DNA of 26,687 nt from Ophiothrix spiculata (GCA_000969725.1 JXSR01S048191.1), one strand, 5' to 3'; counted from the first letter of the stretch, positions 11,526 through 23,500 are shown. Numbers and translations: made by a program. The notes: a model not told the origin generated them from the letters alone.

Positions 11526-11766
11526 GACGACCAAAAAAAAATCCCTGTTTTACGGGCGGGTTGGTTGTCAGGCATTTTCCCCCTAAAAATGTTGGTTTTT
11601 GCCTAAAATAACCTAAAAATCCAAAAAATTGGGAGAAAAGCTGAAAAATTTATGCAAATAAATTTTCTAAAAATTTTCAACCAAAAGTGGCCCAAAAACG
11701 ACTGATTTTTCTTCAAAAAAGCAAATTCAGGGTTGGTCGAGCCCGTAACACAGGTTTTTTTGTCGC
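11526..11766. mobile_element. MITE-like inverted-repeat element, about 240 bp
   Basis: Left end GACGACCAAAAAAAAATCCC, TGTTTTACGGGC, GGGTTGG; right end is the reverse of GGCGACAAAAAAACCTGTG, TTACGGGC, CGACCAACCCTG. Imperfect terminal repeats of about 40 bp around an A-rich core. Confidence 0.6.
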
Positions 11767-11779
11767 CTTTTGCCTGCAA

Positions 11780-13190
11780 TTACAGACCTTGTGCAAGGTA
11801 ATACATAAGCTTGCACATGCTTGTGTAAGTTTAGGCCTGCATATGTTTTAGTGTCTGACCGATATGATCAGATGGTTCAGAATCGGACCAATTTTAGGCT
11901 TGTCGGATCAGAATTATGAGCAAATATATTTTCCTTTGTAATAATTAGGCCTATAGGCCCTACACTTAGAAAATCAGAATCTGAATCGGCCGGTTTGAAA
12001 CTAAGATCGAAATCGGCCGGTTCCAATCTTGGGTAGATTGGTCAAACACTAATATGTTTACATAAACTTGTATTTGTTAGCACAGTTATTATGCCTGTAT
12101 TTACAGTCATGGCGCATATGCAAGCTTGCATATACTTGCGTAAGCTTAAGCTTGCAGGGGTAGAAATTCGTGTTCGTGAATCAAACTTGATTCACGCAAG
12201 TTGGATGTTGCGCGAATCATGATTCACGCAAAGTGCGTATAAGTTGATTCTCGCAAATTATTTTAGGTGAATCAAATTTGATAATGTAGATAATGCACAT
12301 AAACAAAGGAAACCTAAAGCAAATTGTAGGCCTAGTCAGGCTAGTGTCATTATCAGTATGTTTGACCATGTTGTTTTCATGATTTTTGAAACAAAATAAC
12401 AAAAAAAACCCATGTACAATGAGCCATATTTAAGGCTGAGCTTATTAATTTTATCAGGTGATACTTCATTCAAGTTTATTGGTGAAAAGTATTAACTGCT
12501 GTGTGTGTGTAGTTCGTTTGAGTAGAATCTTCAGAAACTTTCACCTGTCGCCGGCAATCACGCTAGCTATATCCATGCTATATCGTGGGTACATGAATAT
12601 TAATTAATATGACATCATCATTATGGTACTAAATCATGAATTGGAGTGTTTCTATTGCTCAGATATGATCACGTGGTACATTGACACTACTTTATATTTA
12701 TGAATGCTGATAGTTCATGGCAATATAAATGAAGACCAAGAATAATTCATGAATTAGCGGTACGGAGCATTTTAAAACTTACATTTACTGCCATGAATTT
12801 GCGAGAATCTTTACGCGAATCGATTCGCGGATTCGCGTCGAATTTCTACCCCTGAGCTTGCATATGCTTTAAACATACACTTGCATTACAGCTAGAACAG
12901 TTATTATGCCTGCAAAGACCTGGTGCAAGCTAATATATAAGCTTGCATATATATGCTTTATATAGAAGGGCATGATTACACATAAGAATTTGGTCATGAC
13001 TATAGTCTCGTTCGTGAGCCGCTTGCAAGCAAATTCCCAGTGTGAATGCAATTATAGAAAGTGTCTCGCTTGACTAAAACTGACGCGAACGTAACTTCTA
13101 AGCTGTCTCCTTCTAGAGCCGCTCACGATTAGTCATGACTAAGTGTGAATACAGTTTCCATCAACTTGTTATGCCAGTATTTACAGTGGC
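11780..13190. repeat. Degenerate GCTTGCATATGC-type repeats surrounding an insertion
   Basis: Related segments at 11785-11850, 12075-12154, 12854-12960 and around 13170 share TTATTATGCCTG, ATTTACAG and AAGCTTGCATAT motifs. They form an old imperfect direct-repeat array into which the element at 12155-12854 inserted. Confidence 0.5.
12155..12854. mobile_element. hAT-like non-autonomous element
   Basis: A perfect 16-bp terminal inverted repeat CAGGGGTAGAAATTCG stands at both ends. Flanks AAGCTTGC and GAGCTTGC could be an 8-bp target duplication with one change if the outer C and G are shared. CAGGG-type ends and 8-bp duplications are typical of hAT elements. Subterminal regions are dense in GCGAATC and GATTCGCG motifs. 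700 bp, no transposase frame. Confidence 0.7.
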
Positions 13191-13195
13191 AACTA

Positions 13196-13535
13196 CATGG
13201 TGTCCACGAAAAAACCTTACAATCTTTGTGTGTAATTTTCCTGGGTTTATCAGATAGCTAGAAAGTATGTAAAGGTTGCATTTTATAGTCCATGAATTGA
13301 ACTTTATCTTTAAGATAAAGTTGGTTTCATTTCAATCGGTAATGTACAACAAAAGTTACCTTTTCAAATATTTGGTTAAGGGGGGCTTTCAAAATCGTAA
13401 AATTGGACACCAACATTTTACATCCAAATATTTTACAAATATAACTTCTGTTCTAAATATACATATTTTCTGACTATCTGATAAAGCCAAGAATTTTACA
13501 CACAAGGATTGCAATGTTTTTTCTGTGACACCCTG
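13196..13535. mobile_element. Tc1/mariner-like MITE
   Basis: Flanked by TA at 13194-13195 and 13536-13537. Ends CATGGTGTCCACGAAAAAAC and the complement of CAGGGTGTCACAGAAAAAAC begin terminal repeats of about 60 bp reaching TTTATCAGATAG. Length 340 bp, non-coding. It lies beyond the gene's 3' end. Confidence 0.75.
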
Positions 13536-13673
13536 TACATTTAACTTGCACATTTTATGCAATCTTGCACACATATCTGAAAATTTCACGCATTTGTAAA
13601 TTTAGTGTAGGCTACTTATTCACTGACTTCTTCTTTACCTTTTTTGTTGGCCCATACCTCCACATTTGCCACT

Positions 13674-14007
13674 TTAAAGGAGCATGGTCCGATTGCCTCA
13701 ACTTTTGTTTCAAACTTTTTGAGATATTGGTACCAAAATGTTGTGTTTTTCTCATAATCCATGTGAAATTTCATGGCTGAGTTATGTTCAGTTTTGAAGA
13801 TATGTATGAAAATGTGTCTAATTATGGTAACCATAATTAATTTTACACAGTCATGAATAGGCGGCTCTGAAATCCGAAATTGCCTATAAAATGAAAACAG
13901 TTTGACCGAATCAGTTGATATTTGAAATTTAGCCCTTCTTGCATGGCGGCTATCTTTCATAAGACAGTGAAACCTAAATTTTGAAATATCGGATCAAGCT
14001 CCGTTAA
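13674..14007. mobile_element. TTAA MITE family A, copy 3
   Basis: Begins TTAAAGGAGCATGGTCCGAT and ends GGATCAAGCTCCGTTAA, 334 bp. It starts about 400 bp past the stop codon of the CREC gene and may be transcribed as part of the 3' UTR. Confidence 0.8.
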
Positions 14008-14403
14008 AAACCATTCAAGACCCACTTACAAAATTGGAATATTTTTCTCATTCTAGTGACAAGGTTTTACATAAATCTAACATGTGGCAAATGTTGCAGA
14101 TACAACTTTCTTGTACTCACATAACACTTGATTTTTGACCTTGCTGTACTTGTCATAGTCTAGCAATGGCAGATTGAGGTTTTTCACTTTTATATATAAA
14201 GAAATACTGTTATCCCACTGACTCAAGCAACAATCATTTACAAAACTCTGAATTCAGCCAAAATTTCGGCTGAGTAGTATGGCACTTACATTCATTTGCA
14301 TAGTTTAAAAAAGCATAATTTTATATACTAGTTGGCAATGTTTTTGCATAGTTCAAATCGTCCAGAATTGAGTTGCAAGTTAAATCATACAATTATTAAC
14401 ACC

Positions 14404-14556
14404 TTACAGCTCCTCGTGTACAAAATTTTTATCTCGTATATGTCGTCCAAAATGTGTGGCCCTGCTCCCTGCAAAGATCCTGTATTTATCAAGGATTTCT
14501 TCCTCCGTCAGCATACCATCTTTGTTGGCATCAGCTTGTTTTATTAAATGATCTGC
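14404..14556 (-). CDS. CALU: Exon 7 of the CREC gene: EF-hand 6, HEEL terminus, stop
   Basis: Acceptor TTTGTCCATTCACAG|GCA opens 153 nt in phase 0 ending TAA at 14406-14404, residues 268-317. It encodes ADHLIKQADANKDGMLTEEE (loop DANKDGMLTEEE at 276-287), the conserved LDKYRIFAGSRATHFG, and ends FVHEEL. The terminal four residues are a probable ER-retention variant. No canonical AATAAA or ATTAAA was found on the minus strand between the stop and about 13540; TATAAA variants occur near 14320 and 14200. A large foldback element begins 27 bp upstream of the acceptor. Confidence 0.93.
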   Translation of the reverse strand, partial: ADHLIKQADANKDGMLTEEEILDKYRIFAGSRATHFGRHIRDKNFVHEEL

Positions 14557-17500
14557 CTGTGAATGGACAAAATCAAGCAAAATGTTTTGAAACATTTTTT
14601 TAAATGAATCCATTTAGGTATTCAAACACGCTACAGAGTTGTTCATCGCAACTCAACAACGATGAATCCATCCATGTGTCTGCATATTTTTATCACGCGA
14701 GGGTGACTTTAGCCACCTTAGTATACCGACGTATCGGATGCAGAGTTGCTGATTTGCGATGAACAACTCTGTAGCGTGTTTGAATTCCTACCTAAATGGA
14801 TTCATTAAAAAAATCTTTCAAAACGTATGAATTAAATTCTAAATGTTTTCAGTTTTACAGATACTCATCTTCATAAAAATATTTAGTTTTTAAATGTTTA
14901 TTGGTTCGTTGTTTTTCAACTGTCCTTAAGCGCCAGTCCTTGCGTGTATTTGAGTTATTTACACACGATGAACAGTGCGCCGACTTACATGTACTGCGTA
15001 AACGCACCTCTGTATACGCTGTGCGGTGCATGATGCACTTGTTTGAATATCAACTGTGGATTCATCAAGAATCAACAACGGGGCGCTCTAATATAAGAAG
15101 ATATGATGAGTTATTGAATTTAAGTTTAACTTGGACAAAGAAAATTTTAAAATTGGTAATTGAATATGATAAATGATTGCTTAGCTCATAAGGTGCAACG
15201 TGTACAAATCGTTATTCTTTCCTCCGCAGTGGCCAAGACTTGAGGAAAAACGGGATGCCCAAGGGGTTCAAATTCAGCAGGTTTCACCTTGTGAAATATG
15301 TAAACATTAATCACATAACATAACCAGTCGTAAATGCAGCATCTTGTCATTTTTACTTTTTAAAATATTTGCAAAGACCAGGATTAAAATGACACATCAA
15401 TGAACTTAGCTCGATTTCCTAAAGTCAAGTTATAGTCCGTCAAAGGTTGTTAGGGAATAAAATGTATAACTGAAATTAAAACGTTCAAAGATCATTAAGT
15501 CCTAAATTTTCCATTGATTGTCTTCAAAATATACAGAATTTTATATTTCCGATCATTTTCTTAAAATGAAACTTTGCTGGCGATTCGAAGTAAGCACAAG
15601 GATTGTGAATCTGTCAGAAAATCAATTTCGGCCAATTACGACCTTGACATGTATTGTCACCTGTAGAGCACAGGGTTTTTTTCCTGTGGGGGGGGGGACA
15701 CTTCGGAAGTCCCCCCTCCCCATCCGGCGAAAAATCAACAAATCCCCCCCCCCATTTGGCGATCGTCCCCATTTTTAAACCAGAGCTTGTCCCCCCATCT
15801 GATCCGCATCCCCGTTACATTAATTTTGTTTCAGTTGTTATAAACTTCTAAATGGGGTTAATTAAGGTTACCAGTGCAGTTCTCTGTTATTAATTCATAT
15901 TGTTTTATCACTAAAAAGTGATAAAAGTAGTTAAACAGTAACAATAACTCGCCAAACTGAGTCCCCCCCCCCATAAACCAAAGTCCCCGATATTTGTCCC
16001 CCCCCCCATATCTGACTTCATCCCCGACGGGGACCGGCGGGGACGGAAAAAACCCCCCCCCCCCCATGAAAAATTTAGAGAAAAAAACCTGGAGCAAAAA
16101 TGAAGTAAGCTGCATATAAGGCTCATTTGAGATGGATGGCCACATATAAATTTCAACCCTACTCTTACCTCAAATGTTGCTGTTGACTTATAATTTGGTC
16201 TGACCCATTCAAACAATTCATCGCCTTTTAGTTTCCCGTCTCCATCCAAATCAAGTTGAGTTTTAAACAGTTCTGTTTCCTCGGCAACCCAATCTGGAAT
16301 CTTGTTGCTACCTGGAAACATGTGACAATATGATGCAATTTACTAACAAAAATATCATAATTTGAAAACAAATGTGCCACAATCAGCCATTGCTGAGTCA
16401 CAGTCATGTTTTCATGAACCAACTTTCAAGGATGGGGTGACAAGTTTTTTCCAAGAGAGGTTTAATTTCTTCTCAGTCAATACACACAGAATAGCCTGAA
16501 TTTTAAAACTTAGAACCAAAATAGCAGTTACCACTTCACTGAAATTTAAGGATCTATGACATCATTTTCCTTTAAATGGTCAAGTTACTTGTTTGATGAC
16601 ATGCTGTTAATTACCTTTTTTCATCCGCTCAGTTTTTTTCAAACCTGATTTCACCTTGAGTGATGAAATTTGATTTCCACCACAAGTGATGAAAACTGAT
16701 TTTAGGGGCGGCTTCAAAACTCAACCGGCGGTTGTCTGCCGGTTCTGGGCAGTTGGCTATTGTTTATTCCTGTTGAACCGCCCAGAACTGGCAGGCAACC
16801 GCCGGTTGAGTTTTGAAGTGACCCCATTAAGATTTCACCTCATGTAAATCTAAAATGTCATTTTAGTCTCCTTGTTTCCTTGGGCACGATCCTTGACTCT
16901 AATTGCTTCGAAGTCACATAAAGCAATTGGTTCCCCTGTGCAAATGCTCCTTCTTGGGGCGCTGCATACAGCGTACACCTGGTGAGTCCAGTAGGGTGTG
17001 CAGCTCAAAGTGTTATAAATAGGGGCTTGTATACTGAACCAGAACAAATTTTGGGGTTAGCTGAACTGGCTGCAGTGCATCCCTGTTACCACTTTTGTAC
17101 TAAGTACCAAGGAAGATATAGCAAACCTGGCACATTGTTATAATCTCCTAGGAATTCGTCTACACTAACAGCGCCATCACCGTCATAATCCATGTTTTCA
17201 AGTAACTACTCAACTAAAATCTGCACCCCCATCGATACCCTGCCGCATATAGCATACCTGGCACATTGAAATTATCTCCTAGGAATTCGTCTACACTAAC
17301 AGCGCCATCACCGTTCCAATCCATGTTGTCAAGTAACTGCTCAACAACAACCTGCGCCCCCGCGATACCCTGCCGCATATAGCATACCTGGCACATTGAA
17401 ATAATCTCCTAGGAATTCGTCTTTACTAACAGCGCCATCACCGTCCCAATCCATGTTGTCAAGTAGCTGCTCAACAACAACAGGCTGCATGCCAAAAATG

Positions 17501-20500
17501 GAAAAACAAACATAATGCTGATTAGGCAAAAAAAATAGAAACAAGTCTGTTTCCTGTAGCAGGTCTGAAAATTGGGAAAAGGTATATTTGAGGTCCCATC
17601 AAAAACTTCACCTGGGTCCTGACTCTTAACGCTCTAACTGGGACCCGACACTAACTCACTAACTGGGACCCGACCCTTACCCTAACCCTAAATATACCCT
17701 AACCCAAACCCTAACCCTAAACTCTAACCCTAAAATTTTGGATGGTACCTAAAGTATACTTGGTCCGAAAATTGCAATGCGGAATGCGGATTTTTATATT
17801 TGTTTTTACAATTCTTGAAAAAGCAATGTGCATGGTTTTTGCCAGATGATCGCTCATTGCGTCACTTGAATATTGGCAAAATCATAGTCTAGTTCAGAAG
17901 TCAAAGGGACTCTAAATTGAAGTTTGCTTGTTTTCACAGAGTTCTCCGATGATACCAGAAAGCATTTTTTTTCAGGAATATTTCTTTCCTCACTATCGGG
18001 ATTTGTCATTTTTGTCATTATTTCTATTTTTTATACAAATATAAGAGAGAAAAAAATGCTACACATGATTTAAGACCATTAAAAAGGATTGCGCACGGGT
18101 CACAAGAAACAGACATGTTTCTTTTTTTTGAATATAATTCAAATCTTTGTTTGTCATAGGATATAGGTTTTTTGTTTTTGTTTGAAAATCCCGAGTTAGA
18201 ACTCCACTGGTGCCATAAAAGTTGAGTGTGCTTGAATTTCCATGGACAAGAACCTAACTGCTAATTGTCTTGTGGAAACCCCTACGAAACCCAGGGAGCT
18301 GATTTGGGCAGCGATGGTGCATATGTGTGGTCCGATCAAGGAGGTTGCTGCAGAACCTGAGATGATGCTTGGTGTAAAATGAAACCTGCTTAGGCCACAG
18401 TGGTAAGCCAACACCTTTAACAGAGCATGGTCCGATTTCCTCAATCTTTTTTCAAACTTTTTGAGATTTTGCATTGGTACCAGTATGTTGCTCATATTTT
18501 TCTCATGACCCATGTGAAATTTCACGACTGAATTATGTTCTGTTTTGGAGATATATGTGAAAATGTGTCTAATTATGGTAACCATAATTAATTTTACACA
18601 GTATCATATAGGCGGTTTTTAAACACATATTTGCCAGTAAAATCAAAACAGTTTGACCAATTCAGCTGAAATTTGAAACTTATTCCACTTGATTGGTCTC
18701 CTTTCATAAGACATTGAAAACCAAATTTTGAAATTTGGACCAAGCTCCTTTAAAGTGTGCTGAGGCCGCATGGAATTATAAATCAGGGAGGCATAGTGCA
18801 CTACAAATTCCTTGTACTTATTTAATCTATTTTGTTTATCATTACACTGTAGAGACATCAAAGGATGTGGTAAAAATAAAGATGAAAAAGAGGAATTATT
18901 GTCATATGGCAAAAAGACCGCACAAATCCACTATGTATGCATTCATGGCCAGTAGGTTTTATAATATACCCTAGACAAGATGTGATATAAAGTTTGTTTT
19001 TCTGGTTCAGAGACTTTCATTGAAAGACATCTCTGGATACAGCACCCTTCAAAGGTGAAATTCATGATTTTGGTGTGACGATAACTTCACCTCTTTACTA
19101 GCTATATAAAAAGAAAAATACAACATTAATCTGAAAATTTCACTTGATTCTGATTATTCAAGTTACAAGCTTTTCGCATTTTAAAAATCTCCATAGACTA
19201 CTGTGTCGTAATTACTGTCGGGCCCCCGACAATAATTAGAAAATGACATATTTTCTAACTTTTCTAAAAAATGGATGAACATTTGAAAGAATGGTTTGGG
19301 GATTGTAACATACACTAGTCAAGGATTCTTCCCAGCTAAAAATCAATTATGACCTTGAGGATGAAAAGTGGATCATGAATTGCCCCTTTAAATTCTGTAT
19401 TATTATAAAAATTGAAATTATAATTAATATTGTTGTCGCTCATGGAGCAGAGTAATTGTACCTCTGGGTATGTTTGCGTAGTTTGGCCTGATATCCAGGC
19501 AGATCACGTAATAAATCTTTACTTGACATATACACAGTGTGTGCATTCTGTTTCATGCACAAACCACACCTGCTATTCAAGCAATGTTTATTGCATCTTG
19601 CTCTGATCAAAGACTGGCAATTTTCCCGCTAATCCCATTCTCCTCTCTTGAAGTGTGGCATGCTGAGCCGTACAATAACTCAACCTCCATGAGCAATAAT
19701 CCAAGATGGCTGTCATCCCATAGAATTATTCACTTGGTGGACATAACAAAATGTTGGCAAGCACCAATTCCCATTTATAATTTCCTTGGTAACGGTAGAT
19801 GTTTCAATGATGAAATGACTGGACTCTAAAATAGTCCTGTGGGTTCTCATTGTGACATGGTTTGTGCCTGGTTGAATTGTCAAAGTCATATCTTATTTTG
19901 AAGGGCCACCCCTTCTCCAGGCTAGGTGCATCATTAGGCCAGTCTGGATTTTTTTGCTTTTCATGAAGGAGATCTCTAATAAAAACAATACATGTATGTT
20001 TTAGTCATATGACGACATGGGAAGATCATTTTTCAATAATTTTATTTCTGACATGACTCCAAAGATTTGTTAATTTAACACATTTACTCTGAGTTTCTGT
20101 GCTAGAAATGGTAAGTTTAATAGAAAAATAGAAGAATAATTGTTAGAAAACAATCCCGAGCTGATTTTTGACATTGTACCATACCTGCATTTCTCTGACA
20201 GCTCTTGGGTTATTGAAGGATAGATATTCCTCGCTATCTAGGTAGCCATCGTGATTCTTATCTGCAATTTTGAATGTCTTCTCAGCTCTCTTCACATCCT
20301 AAAGAAAAAAGAAGACATTTTTAAAAATTACTTTATTCATATAATTTTTTATTGCTGATGTGTCAGCTTTCATATTAAGGCTTATAGTATTTCTACTTAT
20401 GCTTGGATCCTAGCAGTACAAAAGGACATTTAGAAAATAACAATTTCAGTTTATGACCATTCTTCACCAAAATCAAACACAATTATTCTGCTGAAATTAT

Positions 20501-23500
20501 TTATAATTATGTCAGAAACAAATGACTCACCTTTTCATATGTTCTGTATTTAAGTCATGATTTTCATCAGACATATAGAGTCAAATGGGTGTATGTTGTA
20601 TTCCATCCAAGTAAACTTGCCATCTTGGACTCTCAGTGCACACTCCCCCCCAACCCCCCTCCCTCCCAGCCTAACTCACCTTGGTCGCCATCTTGGACTT
20701 TAAGGTACTGCGGGATAATTCATATGCAGCCTCCCCCATCCACACCCCTCCCAAAACCTTGAGCTACTAACCTTTCCATATTCCGTTTTTGGGTCATGAT
20801 TTTCATCTGGCATATAGACAAACACATGGATGTTGACTCCCTCAACGGCAACCTGCCTTCTTGGGTCACCATCTAGGAATTTTGGGTGCTCCAAGATAAA
20901 TCTTAAGCATCCTCCACACCCCTCGCAAAACCTCAAGGTCACTAACCTTTCCATATTCCGTTTTTGGGTCGTGATTTTCATCCGGCATATAGCCAAACAC
21001 ATGCATATTGTATTCTCTCCAGGTCAGCTTGCCGTCTTGGTCGCCATCTTGGACTTTAAGATGTTCCTCTGCATTGTAAGCGTCAATCTTCTTGAGAGAT
21101 CCTATCACCCACTCAGTCAACTCATCTGTTGAAAAAGACATTATAAAAGAGTTTTATGAGACCTCAATAGACCAGTTTCGTATGTCCCATAATGCATCTT
21201 GAAAGTACCGCAAATACGGGCATTTTTGCGCGAACGACCATGTTATTACGTTCTGCGCATGACGACATTTCCGCAGAAGGTAATAAATATGGTGAACCGA
21301 GCGTTTACGGTACTTTCAAAGATGCATTATGGGACATACGAAACTGGTCTATTCACTCTAATTAATCAGCCTCTCTCAAGATCATTAGGACAAAAGAGGG
21401 CTTGATGAATCCTTGTTGCAACCATATGTAAGAAAGCCAGTTGCTTAGAAAGTGCTTTGTCTATACAGAGATTTTTAACTTATTTATTACACAGGAAACA
21501 CTTTATAATAAAATTGCTGTGATCACACAAATTGCTTCAAAATATCAAAAATGTTGTTATATCAGGGTTTCCAAAAAAATAACAAAACCAAATGAAATTA
21601 ACTAAATGGTGTAGGAAAAATTTTATAACAGGGTTTTTCTTAAATCAGAATTTTGTTACGAGTTTTTACTGTTATATAGCCTTCAGGTGTCTGGTCCATG
21701 ATAGATCTGCCCACAAATTTCTAGTAAAAATCGGCATGAATGATATTTTACACTGTATGCAGTGGGGTTTGAACCCATCCTTTTTATTTTAACCCCACCC
21801 TTTTTATCCAAACACCCTTTATACTGAAAGTTCTCTGAGCCCACCCTTTTTAGATCAGTTTTTCATACTGATGGGGGAGTTTTTCATACTGATGGGGGTA
21901 CTGAATTCTGAATTCATCTCACTTGGTTTACTGATTAACCCTAGCTTGGCAATATAGAAAACATATATGGTGACAAAAAAATCTTATCACAATGATGATA
22001 TGCTCATTATGATTCTTGGGGTTTTTCAACATAATTTCAATTTTAGTCAAAGGGTAAGAAGCCCACCCTTTTTATTTCAGACCTACCCTTTTTATCAAGG
22101 CACCCTTTTTACTAGAAATTTTCTGAACCCCTCCCTTTTGACAATTTTTGGATTTTTCTAGACCCAACCTTTCTAAAGCATGTCGTGCATACAGTGTTTT
22201 ATCGATGTAGAACCGACTTTTAAAATAAAAAACGGGGGTCACCGGACTCGTTTTTGCATGAGAGTTGGTTTAAAGCAGCATTTTTGGAGTTTTTTTTGGG
22301 AAAAATTAGTACAGGGGTCTATGGGAAATGTGGCAAAAGTTACATTATTTAGTGTTGATTCAAAAAATCTGCCCGAAAATGTTGTCAATTTCTACACAAA
22401 AGTTGCGCACAAGTATGTTCTTTCAAATAAAACAATGAAAATTAGGGGTCACCTAACTAATTTTCCAGAAAAATATTAAACTATGGCAATTTTTAGCTTC
22501 AAAACTCAGAGTATATGTACATGCGTATTGTGGCACATACCAACTCGGAAACTAGCACGTACTGGTACGTGTGGACGGCGTGTGGACCAGACACCTTAAA
22601 TGGGCATTACCATTTTAAATGAGAAAAATAGAATAATTGGCAGATTGCTCTTTGAGAGAGAATAGTAATCAGGTCCAAGATTATATAAGCATGCTAAAAA
22701 CCCAAAAGAAACCACCATAATCCTCAAGATTCATAATCAGTGTTCTACAAAAGGGTTCTTTTCAAGAAAAAGTTTCTTTTTTATTCAATTAATTATGGAA
22801 TCAACATATTTAGCAAACACTGAGTTCAAAACAATACTGAAATTATTTATTTTTGCTAAACGCAAAAAACTGCTTAAGCTATATTTTGTGGTCACCTGAC
22901 AGATCAATCCTCCTGGGGGCCTACAGGGGAAGGTCCAATTTTACATGTACCTACCTTTATCAATAAAGGTGTCATTATTTGCATCCACTTTTCTGATAAT
23001 CACACTTAGTCTCTTCTTACTCTCCTCTTCAGTCAGGACCTCAAATTTTTTGGCTTCTCTCTGAAAGAAATTTAAGAATTGTTTTTTTATGCGACATAAA
23101 CTTTTTCTCCTCTAAAAGTAGTTTTTGCACAACAGATAATGAGCCATGTAAAGAGCATGTAGTCGTATTGTCCAAGGAAGCTGGGAAGGCTGCAAACCGG
23201 GTTCTAGCCATGTCTAGCGGTGGGGTCACCCAGCAATCTTATTCGAAATTTCCACCTAGCACTCAGGTTGATTTTGAGTAGGGGGGGGGGGGAAGCACTC
23301 AAGTCTCAAAAGTTGCCAAATCAATGAAGAACCAGTATAGAAAAATGTGCAAAATCAATGAAGAATCGGTACATTAAGATTAGCAATTATTATCAAAATA
23401 TTGATTTTCTTACTATTTTACACAAATTTCACCCAGCACTAAGTTACCAAGCTATAGACCCTGTTTTGATTTTTCCTCGGATTTGCCAAAGATCTGATGA

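Noticed and set aside
13674..13960. 114-codon minus-strand open frame
   Set aside because: It lies wholly inside TTAA MITE copy 3, and other copies of the MITE do not preserve the frame.
15518..15851. Pro/Gly-rich open frames on both strands over 15518-16321
   Set aside because: They arise from poly-G and poly-C runs of a repeat element. Only the exon 6 part at 16169-16311 is real coding sequence.
17214..17257. Read-through of exon 5b into its downstream intron as a real C-terminus
   Set aside because: The frame stops within 14 codons and would lose EF5, EF6 and the HEEL tail, and the donor at 17257 is good.
17127..17484. A CRISPR array or satellite, from regular 130-bp spacing
   Set aside because: The repeated unit is an exon with splice sites and an EF-hand in a metazoan gene, and there are no unique spacers.
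23041..23229. 62-codon minus-strand frame overlapping the exon 2 acceptor
   Set aside because: It enters exon 2 in the wrong frame and has no family similarity.
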